5,316 nt of DNA from Selenomonadaceae bacterium. Lineage in GTDB: Bacteria > Bacillota > Negativicutes > Selenomonadales > Selenomonadaceae. Shown piece after piece: positions 1-5,316 of the stretch (within the stretch, counting starts at the first letter, position 1; each line of letters starts with the position of its first letter). Both the position numbers and the translations under genes were made by a program. The stretch is from assembly GCA_017484235.1 (NCBI GenBank), contig JAFUTM010000092.1:1-5316 (forward strand), given 5' to 3'. The notes beneath the pieces are model-generated. The model searched no databases. It was not told where the DNA came from and saw only the letters and a list, made by a program, of their open reading frames with translations.

Positions 1-1
1 C

Positions 2-2449
2 CAGGTTATCACCTTTAACAGCGAAGGCGGCAACGTGGCACGAATCAGCAAGGACACAACGGGCGATAAGGTTGTATCGACAGGCGGAGGCGGAGATATC
101 GTTATCAATGCCAACAAGGACGCTGCCGTCACCATTAAGAGCAGAGGCAACGACACTATAATTGCGAGTGGTGGAGCCAACGAGAAGATAGAGCTTGGCA
201 GCGGCAATGCAGTAATAATCGCAGCGGAAGGCGCGAACGTGAGCAACTACGACGTGAGCACCGGCACAGGATTCATCTTGACGGGCGTTGAAAACCTTTC
301 GGACGCGTTAATTGACGGAGCGGCAGCCCTCACAAACAGAAGTCTCACTTATAATAATAACTCGCAGCTTAACATCAGCAAGGCGTCCAGCAACACTACT
401 ACCGGCACTTTCGTCAACGTTTACACCGGCTCAAGCGCAGGAATTTCCAGCAATAAAGCACTCGTTGGTTGGGCAGACGATAACGGTAAACTCGACGCCA
501 CCGACGTTGAGGAAGCGGCAATCTTGATAGGCAACTCCTACAACGAATCAGGGAAACAGTCAACAATCGTGGCGAGTGCCCAAGACAACACTATCTTTGC
601 CGGAGCTAAAGACGTAGTGATTTTGAGTGGCGGAGCAGATTTGATTGTTCCAAGTGGCGGCACGCAAGTGAAAAATTACGACGTCAATACTGGTGCCGGA
701 TTCCTATTTAGCGGACTTGATGACTTGATTGGAGCAATCGAAGACCGAGAACTTGAACTTGGAGATAACTCAATTAGTTACAGCTCAGCTGGTGCAGTGA
801 GACTGAGCGGAAATACTTCCGCAAGCTCAAGTGCAAATGTTTATAGCAGTGCTCGTAAAAAAACCAAAACCGTCTGGACGCATCAAAAGGGTGGAAATCT
901 TGACCTTAGTGATTCTAATGGAGCGGTAGTGCTGGTAGGCAACTATCTTGGAGACAAGAGCGGAGCAAGTGAAATTAAAGGCGGCAGCGGCAATGACACT
1001 ATACTTGGCGGCAGCAAGGACACAATCAACTTGGGTGGAGGCAATGACAGCATAATCCTCAGCGATAATGCCGAAAATAGTGTAGGAGCCGTCATTAACC
1101 TTACAACTGATTCTTCGAGCAAGTCAACGGTCTCAGGATTCAGCAGTGGTTTTGCCGATAATGCGGATAAAGTTTCCGTAATGGATCGCAGTAATTTTAG
1201 TTTCAGCTTCATTGATGGATTGTTTCAATTAGCGTATAATGGAGCTAAACTACTGTTTAACAACGTTACAAGAAATAGTCGCAGTTTTATGGAAAAATTT
1301 GTTATTTCAAATGATTCTAACGAGGACAATACTTATAAGCTGATATTGGAAGTTGATGGCGAAGAACAAAAAACCGCCTTCATTGGTAAGAACGCGACAA
1401 TCAGCGGCGACAGAGACTACACCGAAGTTGAATACTACGGCAGAAGAAAGTCAGTTGTCGATTTTGAAACTGTCAGCGGCTCAATTACTGTTGATGATAA
1501 CTTCCACGATGTGGCAAGTGTGGTCGGCGGCAGTGGCAAAACAACCTTGAGCGGCTACAACGAGGGCACGGCACTTGTCGCGGGCAGCGGTGCAACAACC
1601 TTAATAGGTTCAGATAATAACGATACGCTGTACAGCTACACAGGCGAATTCAAGAACAACTCCAACACCTTTATGAGCGGCGGTGGCAGCGATACAGTAA
1701 TGTCGTTCGACTACGGCAGCTCTGAGACCAACGACTACGTGATAATAGATCACTTCATAGATGCCTCGATACAAGGTGATGATCTGGTAATAGAAGGTGG
1801 CAATTCCTATATCAACTTAAAGAACGGTAAAAATAATATCTTTCGTGCCCACGCGTGCGAGCGAAATTGGATAGCAGAGTACGGCGATAATCTCCAATAT
1901 GAAAAGAAAGTTGACTGGTATATGGCGACTGACGACAACAACAAGAAGCTCACGGTTTCTGACAGCAGCCTGAGTGCAGTGAATATTTATATGAACAACT
2001 GGGACGGCAGCGACGATACGTGGTACAACAACATCAACGAAGTCGACGCTTCCTCGTACAGTGGCACACTCAAGTTGGCAGGTAAGAACTTTGAGAACGA
2101 AACACTAATCGGCGGCGCAGGTGACAACAGTCTGTGGGGCGGTTCCGGCGGCGACGACATAATGGTCGGCGGCAATGGTCATAACACATTCTACTTTGGA
2201 ATTGATAATGGCAATGATACGATTAAGGGCGTTGGTAATGGTGACATTGTTGATCTGATGGGCATTAACTTAGATGACATAGATATAGAAGGCACAACTA
2301 ATTCGGCACAAGGTCTGAGCATCAGTGTACAGTTAAAGAATGGCAATTCTATTATGGTAAGTGGTCCAACCGGAATTAATCAAGTTGGATTCAAGGTTGA
2401 AGGTAACACTTGGTCGTTGAACACTGATAAGACCTGGATCAAGAAATAA
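2..2449 (+). CDS. RTX-like calcium-binding beta-strand repeat protein, C-terminal part (5' truncated by window edge)
   Basis: Large extracellular repeat protein, 815 residues visible. The frame is open from nt 2, and the residues before the first possible start (GTG at 35, which has no convincing ribosome binding site) continue the same style (VITFNSEGGN), so the true start lies outside the window. Three blocks of glycine/aspartate nonapeptide-like repeats are visible: nt 980-1069 (GGSGNDTIL type), a degenerate block at 1526-1708, and a C-terminal block at 2111-2224 (GGAGDNSLW, GGNGHNTFYFG, NGNDTI). In known RTX proteins such repeats bind Ca2+ and fold into a parallel beta-roll after export. 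The protein ends about 75 residues after the last block (...TWIKK, TAA). That layout fits type I secretion with an uncleaved C-terminal signal, but no transporter gene is in view, so the route is inferred. Two tandem units of about 140 residues lie in the first third. No enzymatic domain is recognised; an adhesin, S-layer-like or matrix role is possible but unproven. Confidence 0.82.
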   Translation, partial: QVITFNSEGGNVARISKDTTGDKVVSTGGGGDIVINANKDAAVTIKSRGNDTIIASGGANEKIELGSGNAVIIAAEGANVSNYDVSTGTGFILTGVENLSDALIDGAAALTNRSLTYNNNSQLNISKASSNTTTGTFVNVYTGSSAGISSNKALVGWADDNGKLDATDVEEAAILIGNSYNESGKQSTIVASAQDNTIFAGAKDVVILSGGADLIVPSGGTQVKNYDVNTGAGFLFSGLDDLIGAIEDRELELGDNSISYSSAGAVRLSGNTSASSSANVYSSARKKTKTVWTHQKGGNLDLSDSNGAVVLVGNYLGDKSGASEIKGGSGNDTILGGSKDTINLGGGNDSIILSDNAENSVGAVINLTTDSSSKSTVSGFSSGFADNADKVSVMDRSNFSFSFIDGLFQLAYNGAKLLFNNVTRNSRSFMEKFVISNDSNEDNTYKLILEVDGEEQKTAFIGKNATISGDRDYTEVEYYGRRKSVVDFETVSGSITVDDNFHDVASVVGGSGKTTLSGYNEGTALVAGSGATTLIGSDNNDTLYSYTGEFKNNSNTFMSGGGSDTVMSFDYGSSETNDYVIIDHFIDASIQGDDLVIEGGNSYINLKNGKNNIFRAHACERNWIAEYGDNLQYEKKVDWYMATDDNNKKLTVSDSSLSAVNIYMNNWDGSDDTWYNNINEVDASSYSGTLKLAGKNFENETLIGGAGDNSLWGGSGGDDIMVGGNGHNTFYFGIDNGNDTIKGVGNGDIVDLMGINLDDIDIEGTTNSAQGLSISVQLKNGNSIMVSGPTGINQVGFKVEGNTWSLNTDKTWIKK
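131..970 (+). repeat. Tandem internal duplication in the RTX-like gene (two units, about 432 and 408 nt)
   Basis: Unit 1 runs about 131-562 and unit 2 about 563-970; the start of a third copy (the RTX block) follows. Matching protein landmarks appear in the same order: a degenerate RTX segment (RGNDTIIASGG / AQDNTIFAGA), then NYDVSTGTGFILTG / NYDVNTGAGFLFSG, then NVYTG / NVYSS, then GKLDATDVEEAAILIGN / GNLDLSDSNGAVVLVGN. The NYDV motifs start at 245 and 674, 143 codons apart. The DNA has diverged between copies, so this is an old duplication of a structural module and not a recent slip. Unit limits are approximate, judged by eye. Confidence 0.7.
980..1069 (+). repeat. RTX nonapeptide block (best-conserved copy)
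   Basis: Three consecutive glycine/aspartate-rich units are readable as GGSGNDTIL, GGSKDTINL and GGGNDSIIL. They match the GGxGxDxUx pattern of haemolysin-type calcium-binding repeats, with one-residue deletions in the second and third. This is the most canonical Ca2+-binding stretch in the first half of the protein; the related segments at the start of the two upstream units have lost most of the Asp and Gly ligands. Confidence 0.75.
2111..2224 (+). repeat. C-terminal RTX repeat block
   Basis: Consecutive units GGAGDNSLW, GGSGGDDIMV, GGNGHNTFYFG and DNGNDTI form a typical terminal beta-roll. The aromatic FYFG followed by NGNDTI is the usual cap of such arrays. It is preceded by a NEVDASSYSGTLKLAG-like segment and followed by about 75 non-repeat residues that would hold the secretion signal if export is by a type I system. 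Confidence 0.78.
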
Positions 2450-2456
2450 TCATTAA

Positions 2457-2474
2457 TTGCGAAAAAACTCGCAA
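2457..2474 (+). other. Small hairpin just after the RTX gene stop
   Basis: TTGCGA and TCGCAA form a perfect 6-bp stem around a 6-nt A-rich loop, starting 7 nt after the TAA. No T-tract follows, so it is not a terminator by itself. It may protect the 3' end or simply sit next to the true terminator downstream. Could be chance. Confidence 0.35.
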
Positions 2475-2488
2475 CGTAAATAATAATG

Positions 2489-2533
2489 AAGCCATAAGTT
2501 TGCATCGAAATGAAGGACTTATGGCTTATTTTT
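2489..2533 (+). terminator. Rho-independent terminator of the RTX-like gene
   Basis: AAGCCATAAGT (2489-2499) pairs perfectly with ACTTATGGCTT (2517-2527), an 11-bp stem with a 17-nt loop, followed directly by ATTTTT. It lies 40 nt after the TAA. The T-tract is only on the + side, so it ends transcription of the RTX-like gene and insulates the protease genes downstream. Confidence 0.88.
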
Positions 2534-2570
2534 GTTGAGAAAAATTATATTATGGATTTCTAAAAAAGAC

Positions 2571-2599
2571 TTGACACAAGCCTAGATTCATGAGATAAT
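2571..2599 (+). promoter_or_regulatory. Sigma-A/sigma-70 promoter for the two protease-like genes
   Basis: A perfect -35 TTGACA (2571-2576), a 17-bp spacer and -10 GATAAT (2594-2599) are preceded by TG at 2591-2592, giving an extended -10. The AT-rich stretch at about 2535-2569 could act as an UP element. The predicted transcription start is near 2605-2607, leaving a leader of about 75 nt. A TGTCAA at 2600-2605 is the inverted copy of the -35 hexamer and might be half of an operator. Confidence 0.8.
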
Positions 2600-2602
2600 T
2601 GT

Positions 2603-2640
2603 CAAAAGTGTTGAGCTGGCGCACTGTGGTCGCGCTTTTG
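2603..2640 (+). promoter_or_regulatory. Possible 5' leader hairpin
   Basis: CAAAAGTGT (2603-2611) can pair with GCGCTTTTG (2632-2640), nine pairs including two G-U. A competing shorter stem uses GCGC at 2619-2622 and 2632-2635, followed by TTTTG. The structure would sit at the very 5' end of the transcript and could affect stability or act as a weak attenuator. No known riboswitch class is recognised. Confidence 0.3.
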
Positions 2641-2671
2641 TTGAAGATGTCAGAATGTTTAAATTTTTTGT

Positions 2672-2677
2672 AAGGAG
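2672..2677 (+). promoter_or_regulatory. Ribosome binding site deciding the start of the caspase-like gene
   Basis: AAGGAG sits before three consecutive potential starts: TTG at 2681, ATG at 2684 and ATG at 2687. The gaps are 3, 6 and 9 nt. TTG is too close and weaker, so ATG 2684 (or 2687) is preferred. Confidence 0.8.
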
Positions 2678-2683
2678 TGATTG

Positions 2684-3325
2684 ATGATGTTAAGAAGAAT
2701 TTTAGTTATTGCTTTCTCGGTTTTGTTGATTGCGGCGACGGCTTCCGCAGAAGATTATGATTATATGAGTGAGTATTCGTTTTTGGCTACACCTGTGGTT
2801 AAATACAATAAAAGTGGAGAATTTGATCACAGAATTTATTATTTTGCATTTGGAAATAACAAATGTTTAGTTTTTATATCTCACGGTTCTGGAGATAATA
2901 GTCGTTATAGTATATGGATAGATGGCCAGCGTCGCTACGATTATGCACAAGCAGTAGCAGAAACTATAGCCTATTGGACAAGACAAGGTCAACTGAGAAA
3001 TGTTGGCGATTTTAGTTATGTATTCCTGCATACTTGCTATACAGGTTATGCACCAGAGCATACAAATTTGCCTATATATAACATTGATTTACAAAAAGCA
3101 ATAGATCATAAAGGCATCAACTATTTTATTGAAACACCTTTAAATAATGGTCAAGTTATATTGGAGTTTGGTCGCTGCATTCCAAAAAATTCAATAGCAA
3201 GCCGTGCTTCGGGTGGACTTTCTAATTTTCTTAAAAGGAATGGTGTAAGAGGTTACAGATCAACCGGAACTCGTTCATCTTCTAAACCAAAAGGTGCTAT
3301 TATAGTGTCAGGTGATATATTTTAA
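2684..3325 (+). CDS. Exported small caspase-like (clan CD type) putative cysteine peptidase
   Basis: A 213-residue protein with a clear signal peptide: MMLRR, a hydrophobic core, then TASA before EDYDY, which fits signal peptidase I cleavage after about residue 22. I do not recognise the family by name. The mature part has a hydrophobic strand ending in ISHGSGD (His67) and, 51 residues on, a second ending in FLHTCYTG (Cys118). This strand-His-Gly / strand-xxCxxG layout is that of caspase-fold peptidases (compare LDxCxSG in caspase-like proteins), so a His/Cys dyad is inferred. The length suits a single bare catalytic domain. Cys61 and Cys165 are also present. An Arg/Ser/Lys patch (RSTGTRSSSK, residues 192-201) lies near the C-terminus and could be a tryptic-type cleavage site. 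It is the first gene after a strong promoter, 20 nt upstream of a C11 protease gene. It could also be an inactive homologue or a partner of that protease. Confidence 0.72.
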   Translation: MMLRRILVIAFSVLLIAATASAEDYDYMSEYSFLATPVVKYNKSGEFDHRIYYFAFGNNKCLVFISHGSGDNSRYSIWIDGQRRYDYAQAVAETIAYWTRQGQLRNVGDFSYVFLHTCYTGYAPEHTNLPIYNIDLQKAIDHKGINYFIETPLNNGQVILEFGRCIPKNSIASRASGGLSNFLKRNGVRGYRSTGTRSSSKPKGAIIVSGDIF

Positions 3326-3332
3326 AATTAAT

Positions 3333-3337
3333 GGAGG
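3333..3337 (+). promoter_or_regulatory. Ribosome binding site of the C11 protease gene
   Basis: GGAGG lies 8 nt before the GTG at 3346, which supports that non-ATG start; the encoded signal peptide begins right there. The site lies in the 20-nt gap after the caspase-like gene, with no terminator or promoter between, so the two genes are probably co-transcribed. Confidence 0.82.
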
Positions 3338-3345
3338 TGTTTTAA

Positions 3346-5049
3346 GTGAAAAAATTTTTAATGCTCGTTGCAGTAGTGTCAGCAATCTTCTATTCTGCAA
3401 GCTGGACGTTTGCGGCTGCCGAATCTGACAATTCAAATGACAAGTGGCTTATCTATTGGTATATCAGTGCTGGTAATCTTGAATGGCAATATGGTTCGGC
3501 AACTGAAGACCTGCAAGAGATGGTGAATCAAAAATTTATATCTTTTAAAGAAGGCTCAACTGGCGGTAAAGTCAATCTACCAATATATATAAATAGTGAC
3601 GTTAAAATTTCGCCGAATGTAAAAATTTTGATTCAAACCGGCGGTTGTAAAAATTGGTTAACCGAAGATATACCAACAAATACAATCGGACGTTATCTTT
3701 ATGACAGTGACGGTTTTCACTATCAAGGTTCATTTACAGATGCTAATATGGGCAGTGCTGATACACTTGAAGATTTTTTGCGTTATGGTAAAAATAACAT
3801 CGAAAAAGATTTTAAACCGGATCACCGTATGTTCATTTTTTGGGGTCACGGCGGCTTGGTTACTGTTTGCCCTGATGAAAGATATTCAGATACGTCTCCT
3901 TTAAAAATAGATAAAGGCGAGGCTCTTGATTTAAATGAGATTCGTCGAGCGTTTTCAAAAGTTTATAAAGCATCGCCAGACAATCCGCCGTTTGAAATTA
4001 TCGGTTTCGATTCCTGTCTTAGAGCAACATATGAAAATGCCAATAATATTTACGGATTTGCACGATATATGATAGCTTCTGAAGAAGAGGAATCCGGTTA
4101 CGGTTGGTACTACAGTGATTGGATAAAAAAATTGTCAGAAAATCCTTCAATCAGCAGTAAACAATTAAGTAAGATTATATGCGAGAGTTCATTCAATTAT
4201 TTGCAGACAAATGAAGATGTTAGTGATGATTTTAAATCGAACGCTACATTTTCAACTATTGATCTTTCGCCGTCCAAATGGATTCCACTTCGTAACGCTT
4301 ATGATTCATTCATGAAGAATTGTTATAAATATGGTGTTGACTATGTTTACAACGATTTAGGATATGCAGCAGAAAATACTACAGGTTATCCATTAGGAAA
4401 CAACCAAAAATTAGCTTTAGGCGAAAAAGAAATGTTAGATTTAAAAACATTTGCCGAAAATATAAAACTACGTCCAACAAATCAGAGCTTAATTGAAAGT
4501 GCTGATAATTTGATTAATGCGATTGATTCTGCTGTTGTCTGTAACATTTATGGCGAAACCAGAATTGGAAGCAATGGAATTTCTTTTTATAATCCATTTC
4601 GTGGAAACAATGAAGAATTTGAAATGTATGCCTCTCAAAATACAATCTCGAAACATACAAAAAGATTATACGAAAGATTATTTAACCTTTCAAATGAATC
4701 AGATAACTTAAATACGGATAATATTCAAGAAACTTCCTCACGCTCAACCAGAAGCAGAAGCAGCAAAAGATCACAGAGATTGCGAGAAATGTATGATATA
4801 TCAGATATACATTTTTCAGATATTACATTTGATTACAACGAAGATAAAGGCGAAATTTACTTTAATCTTACTCCAGATCAAATACAAAGAATTTCCTATG
4901 TTAGTGGTAGTATATCGTTTGGAATGTTTAAAGATGAAGACCAAAGTTTTGTAATTGATGATGCCAACAACTGCGATAAATATATATATTTAGGTGAAGA
5001 TACTAAAATTCAAAGTGATTGGAACACTGGCAAAGTTACCATTAAATAG
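3346..5049 (+). CDS. Clostripain-family (peptidase C11) secreted cysteine protease, frame ended by a TAG inside the expected C-terminal region
   Basis: 567 residues from a GTG start to the TAG. The signal peptide MKKFLMLVAVVSA... ends near TFAAA (cleavage about residue 25). The mature N-terminus has the C11 opening strand and GNLEWQYGSATEDLQEM, then VKILIQTGGCKNW, the NMGSADTLEDFLRYG segment, FIFWGHGG with His168, and EIIGFDSCLRATYEN with Cys224, then ASEEEESGYGWYYSDW. The His-Cys gap of 56 matches clostripain, whose catalytic residues are His176 and Cys231. The family cuts after Arg or Lys and matures by self-cleavage. An Arg/Ser-rich stretch (residues 466-480) separates the catalytic part from a C-terminal beta-rich domain. 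Usual family variants read DACLM and HGGG; here DSCLR and HGGL. The same frame continues past the TAG to the right edge, so the annotated end may be premature (see the next entry). Likely role: extracellular or periplasmic Arg/Lys-specific proteolysis. Confidence 0.88.
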   Translation: MKKFLMLVAVVSAIFYSASWTFAAAESDNSNDKWLIYWYISAGNLEWQYGSATEDLQEMVNQKFISFKEGSTGGKVNLPIYINSDVKISPNVKILIQTGGCKNWLTEDIPTNTIGRYLYDSDGFHYQGSFTDANMGSADTLEDFLRYGKNNIEKDFKPDHRMFIFWGHGGLVTVCPDERYSDTSPLKIDKGEALDLNEIRRAFSKVYKASPDNPPFEIIGFDSCLRATYENANNIYGFARYMIASEEEESGYGWYYSDWIKKLSENPSISSKQLSKIICESSFNYLQTNEDVSDDFKSNATFSTIDLSPSKWIPLRNAYDSFMKNCYKYGVDYVYNDLGYAAENTTGYPLGNNQKLALGEKEMLDLKTFAENIKLRPTNQSLIESADNLINAIDSAVVCNIYGETRIGSNGISFYNPFRGNNEEFEMYASQNTISKHTKRLYERLFNLSNESDNLNTDNIQETSSRSTRSRSSKRSQRLREMYDISDIHFSDITFDYNEDKGEIYFNLTPDQIQRISYVSGSISFGMFKDEDQSFVIDDANNCDKYIYLGEDTKIQSDWNTGKVTIK

Positions 5050-5316
5050 CCAACCACGTGGACTACGCTTAATGGACATTTCGTTTATACGGAAATTTTG
5101 GAATCGGTAGATAGCAAGGTCAACGCAGAAGGCAACGTTATTCAAAGAGGATATACAATTTATGGCATACCAGTTGAGATCGATGGTACAAGATGTACTT
5201 TGAGAGTTGTTTACTATCCTGATAATCAAGAATATAAGATTCTTGGTGCAAAACGAATCACAGAAGGTTATACTATGCCGAGCCGTGAAAGTATCATTCC
5301 TAAGAAAGGAAATACA
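5050..5316 (+). pseudogene. Continuation of the C11 protease frame beyond the TAG (C-terminal domain remainder, runs off the window)
   Basis: All 89 codons after the TAG stay open in the same frame as the protease. They read as a folded beta-rich protein: PTTWTTLNGHFVYTEI, then RGYTIYGIPVEIDGTR, then TLRVVYYPDNQEYKILGAK, then PSRESIIPKKGN at the edge. The pattern W-x-x-L-x-G-x-x-V, then P-V-x-I-x-G, L-x-V-x-Y and a closing I-x-P-x-x-x-G resembles, from memory, the C-terminal domain of clostripain-family proteins. No start codon with a ribosome binding site opens a separate gene here. The simplest reading is one gene broken by a single-base change to TAG; readthrough or a sequencing error would look the same. 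The true 3' end lies outside the window. Confidence 0.7.

Noticed and set aside
35..37. GTG at 35 as the true start of the RTX-like gene
   Set aside because: No proper ribosome binding site, no signal or typical N-terminus, and the frame is open to the left edge with similar protein character, so it is an internal Val codon.
943..1212. Minus-strand frame opposite the RTX repeats
   Set aside because: Leu/Ser/Pro-rich antisense shadow of Gly/Asp repeat codons.
2681..2683. TTG at 2681 as start of the caspase-like gene
   Set aside because: Only 3 nt after AAGGAG and followed by two ATG codons with better spacing.
3331..3345. Four-codon frame ATG GAG GTG TTT TAA ending directly before the GTG start of the C11 gene
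   Set aside because: It contains the GGAGG of the next gene and has no ribosome binding site of its own; most likely chance.
5047..5049. Genome-wide reassignment of UAG to an amino acid
   Set aside because: The other roughly 1,600 codons in the window contain no in-frame TAG, which would be expected if UAG were a normal sense codon. The other two genes stop at TAA, so it is not formally excluded but is unlikely.
4990..5229. Minus-strand 79-codon frame across the TAG region
   Set aside because: It overlaps the protease continuation, has no signal, motif or ribosome binding site, and the + frame has clearly more protein-like content.
5050..5316. A separate downstream gene
   Set aside because: No start codon with a ribosome binding site near the beginning of the open stretch, and the frame is exactly that of the protease.
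1..5316. CRISPR array, tRNA, rRNA, insertion sequence or attachment site
   Set aside because: No regularly spaced identical repeats, no cloverleaf-like segment, no transposase frame and no terminal inverted repeats were seen on either strand.

Overview
The window reads as a piece of a Gram-positive-lineage genome that also makes large RTX-type surface or secreted proteins. The best guess is an anaerobic, gut- or rumen-type diderm Firmicute (Negativicutes, Selenomonas-like). This rests on strong GGAG/GGAGG ribosome binding sites, GTG and ATG starts, a textbook sigma-A/sigma-70 promoter, low-GC genes, a clostripain-family (C11) protease, and a glycine/aspartate-rich calcium-binding-repeat protein. 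The taxonomic call is inference; no marker gene is present.

Layout: (1) Nt 2-2449 (+) is the C-terminal part of a long RTX/beta-strand-repeat protein whose frame is open to the left edge. It carries a tandem internal duplication of about 140 residues, three blocks of GGxGxD-type repeats, an AT-rich island in the middle, and the real C-terminus. (2) Nt 2450-2683 is intergenic. It holds a strong intrinsic terminator (11-bp perfect stem plus T-tract), then a near-consensus promoter (TTGACA, 17 bp, GATAAT with an extended TG) and a leader of about 75 nt with a possible hairpin. (3) Nt 2684-3325 (+) is a small exported protein with a His-Gly / Cys arrangement like a caspase-fold (clan CD) cysteine peptidase. 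(4) Twenty bases later, nt 3346 (+) begins an exported clostripain-like C11 cysteine protease with clear H168 and C224. Its frame is interrupted by a TAG at 5047-5049, but the same frame stays open for the remaining 89 codons to the right edge and reads like the C-terminal domain expected of this family.

The two protease-like genes look like one transcription unit, separated from the RTX gene by the terminator and promoter. Both products have signal peptides, so they should act outside the cytoplasm. Both carry a similar Arg/Ser-rich patch, which is the kind of site an Arg-specific C11 enzyme might cut. The most interesting points are the in-frame TAG in the C11 gene (nonsense mutation, readthrough or sequence error) and the pairing of a compact, unrecognised caspase-like protein with a clostripain-like protease.
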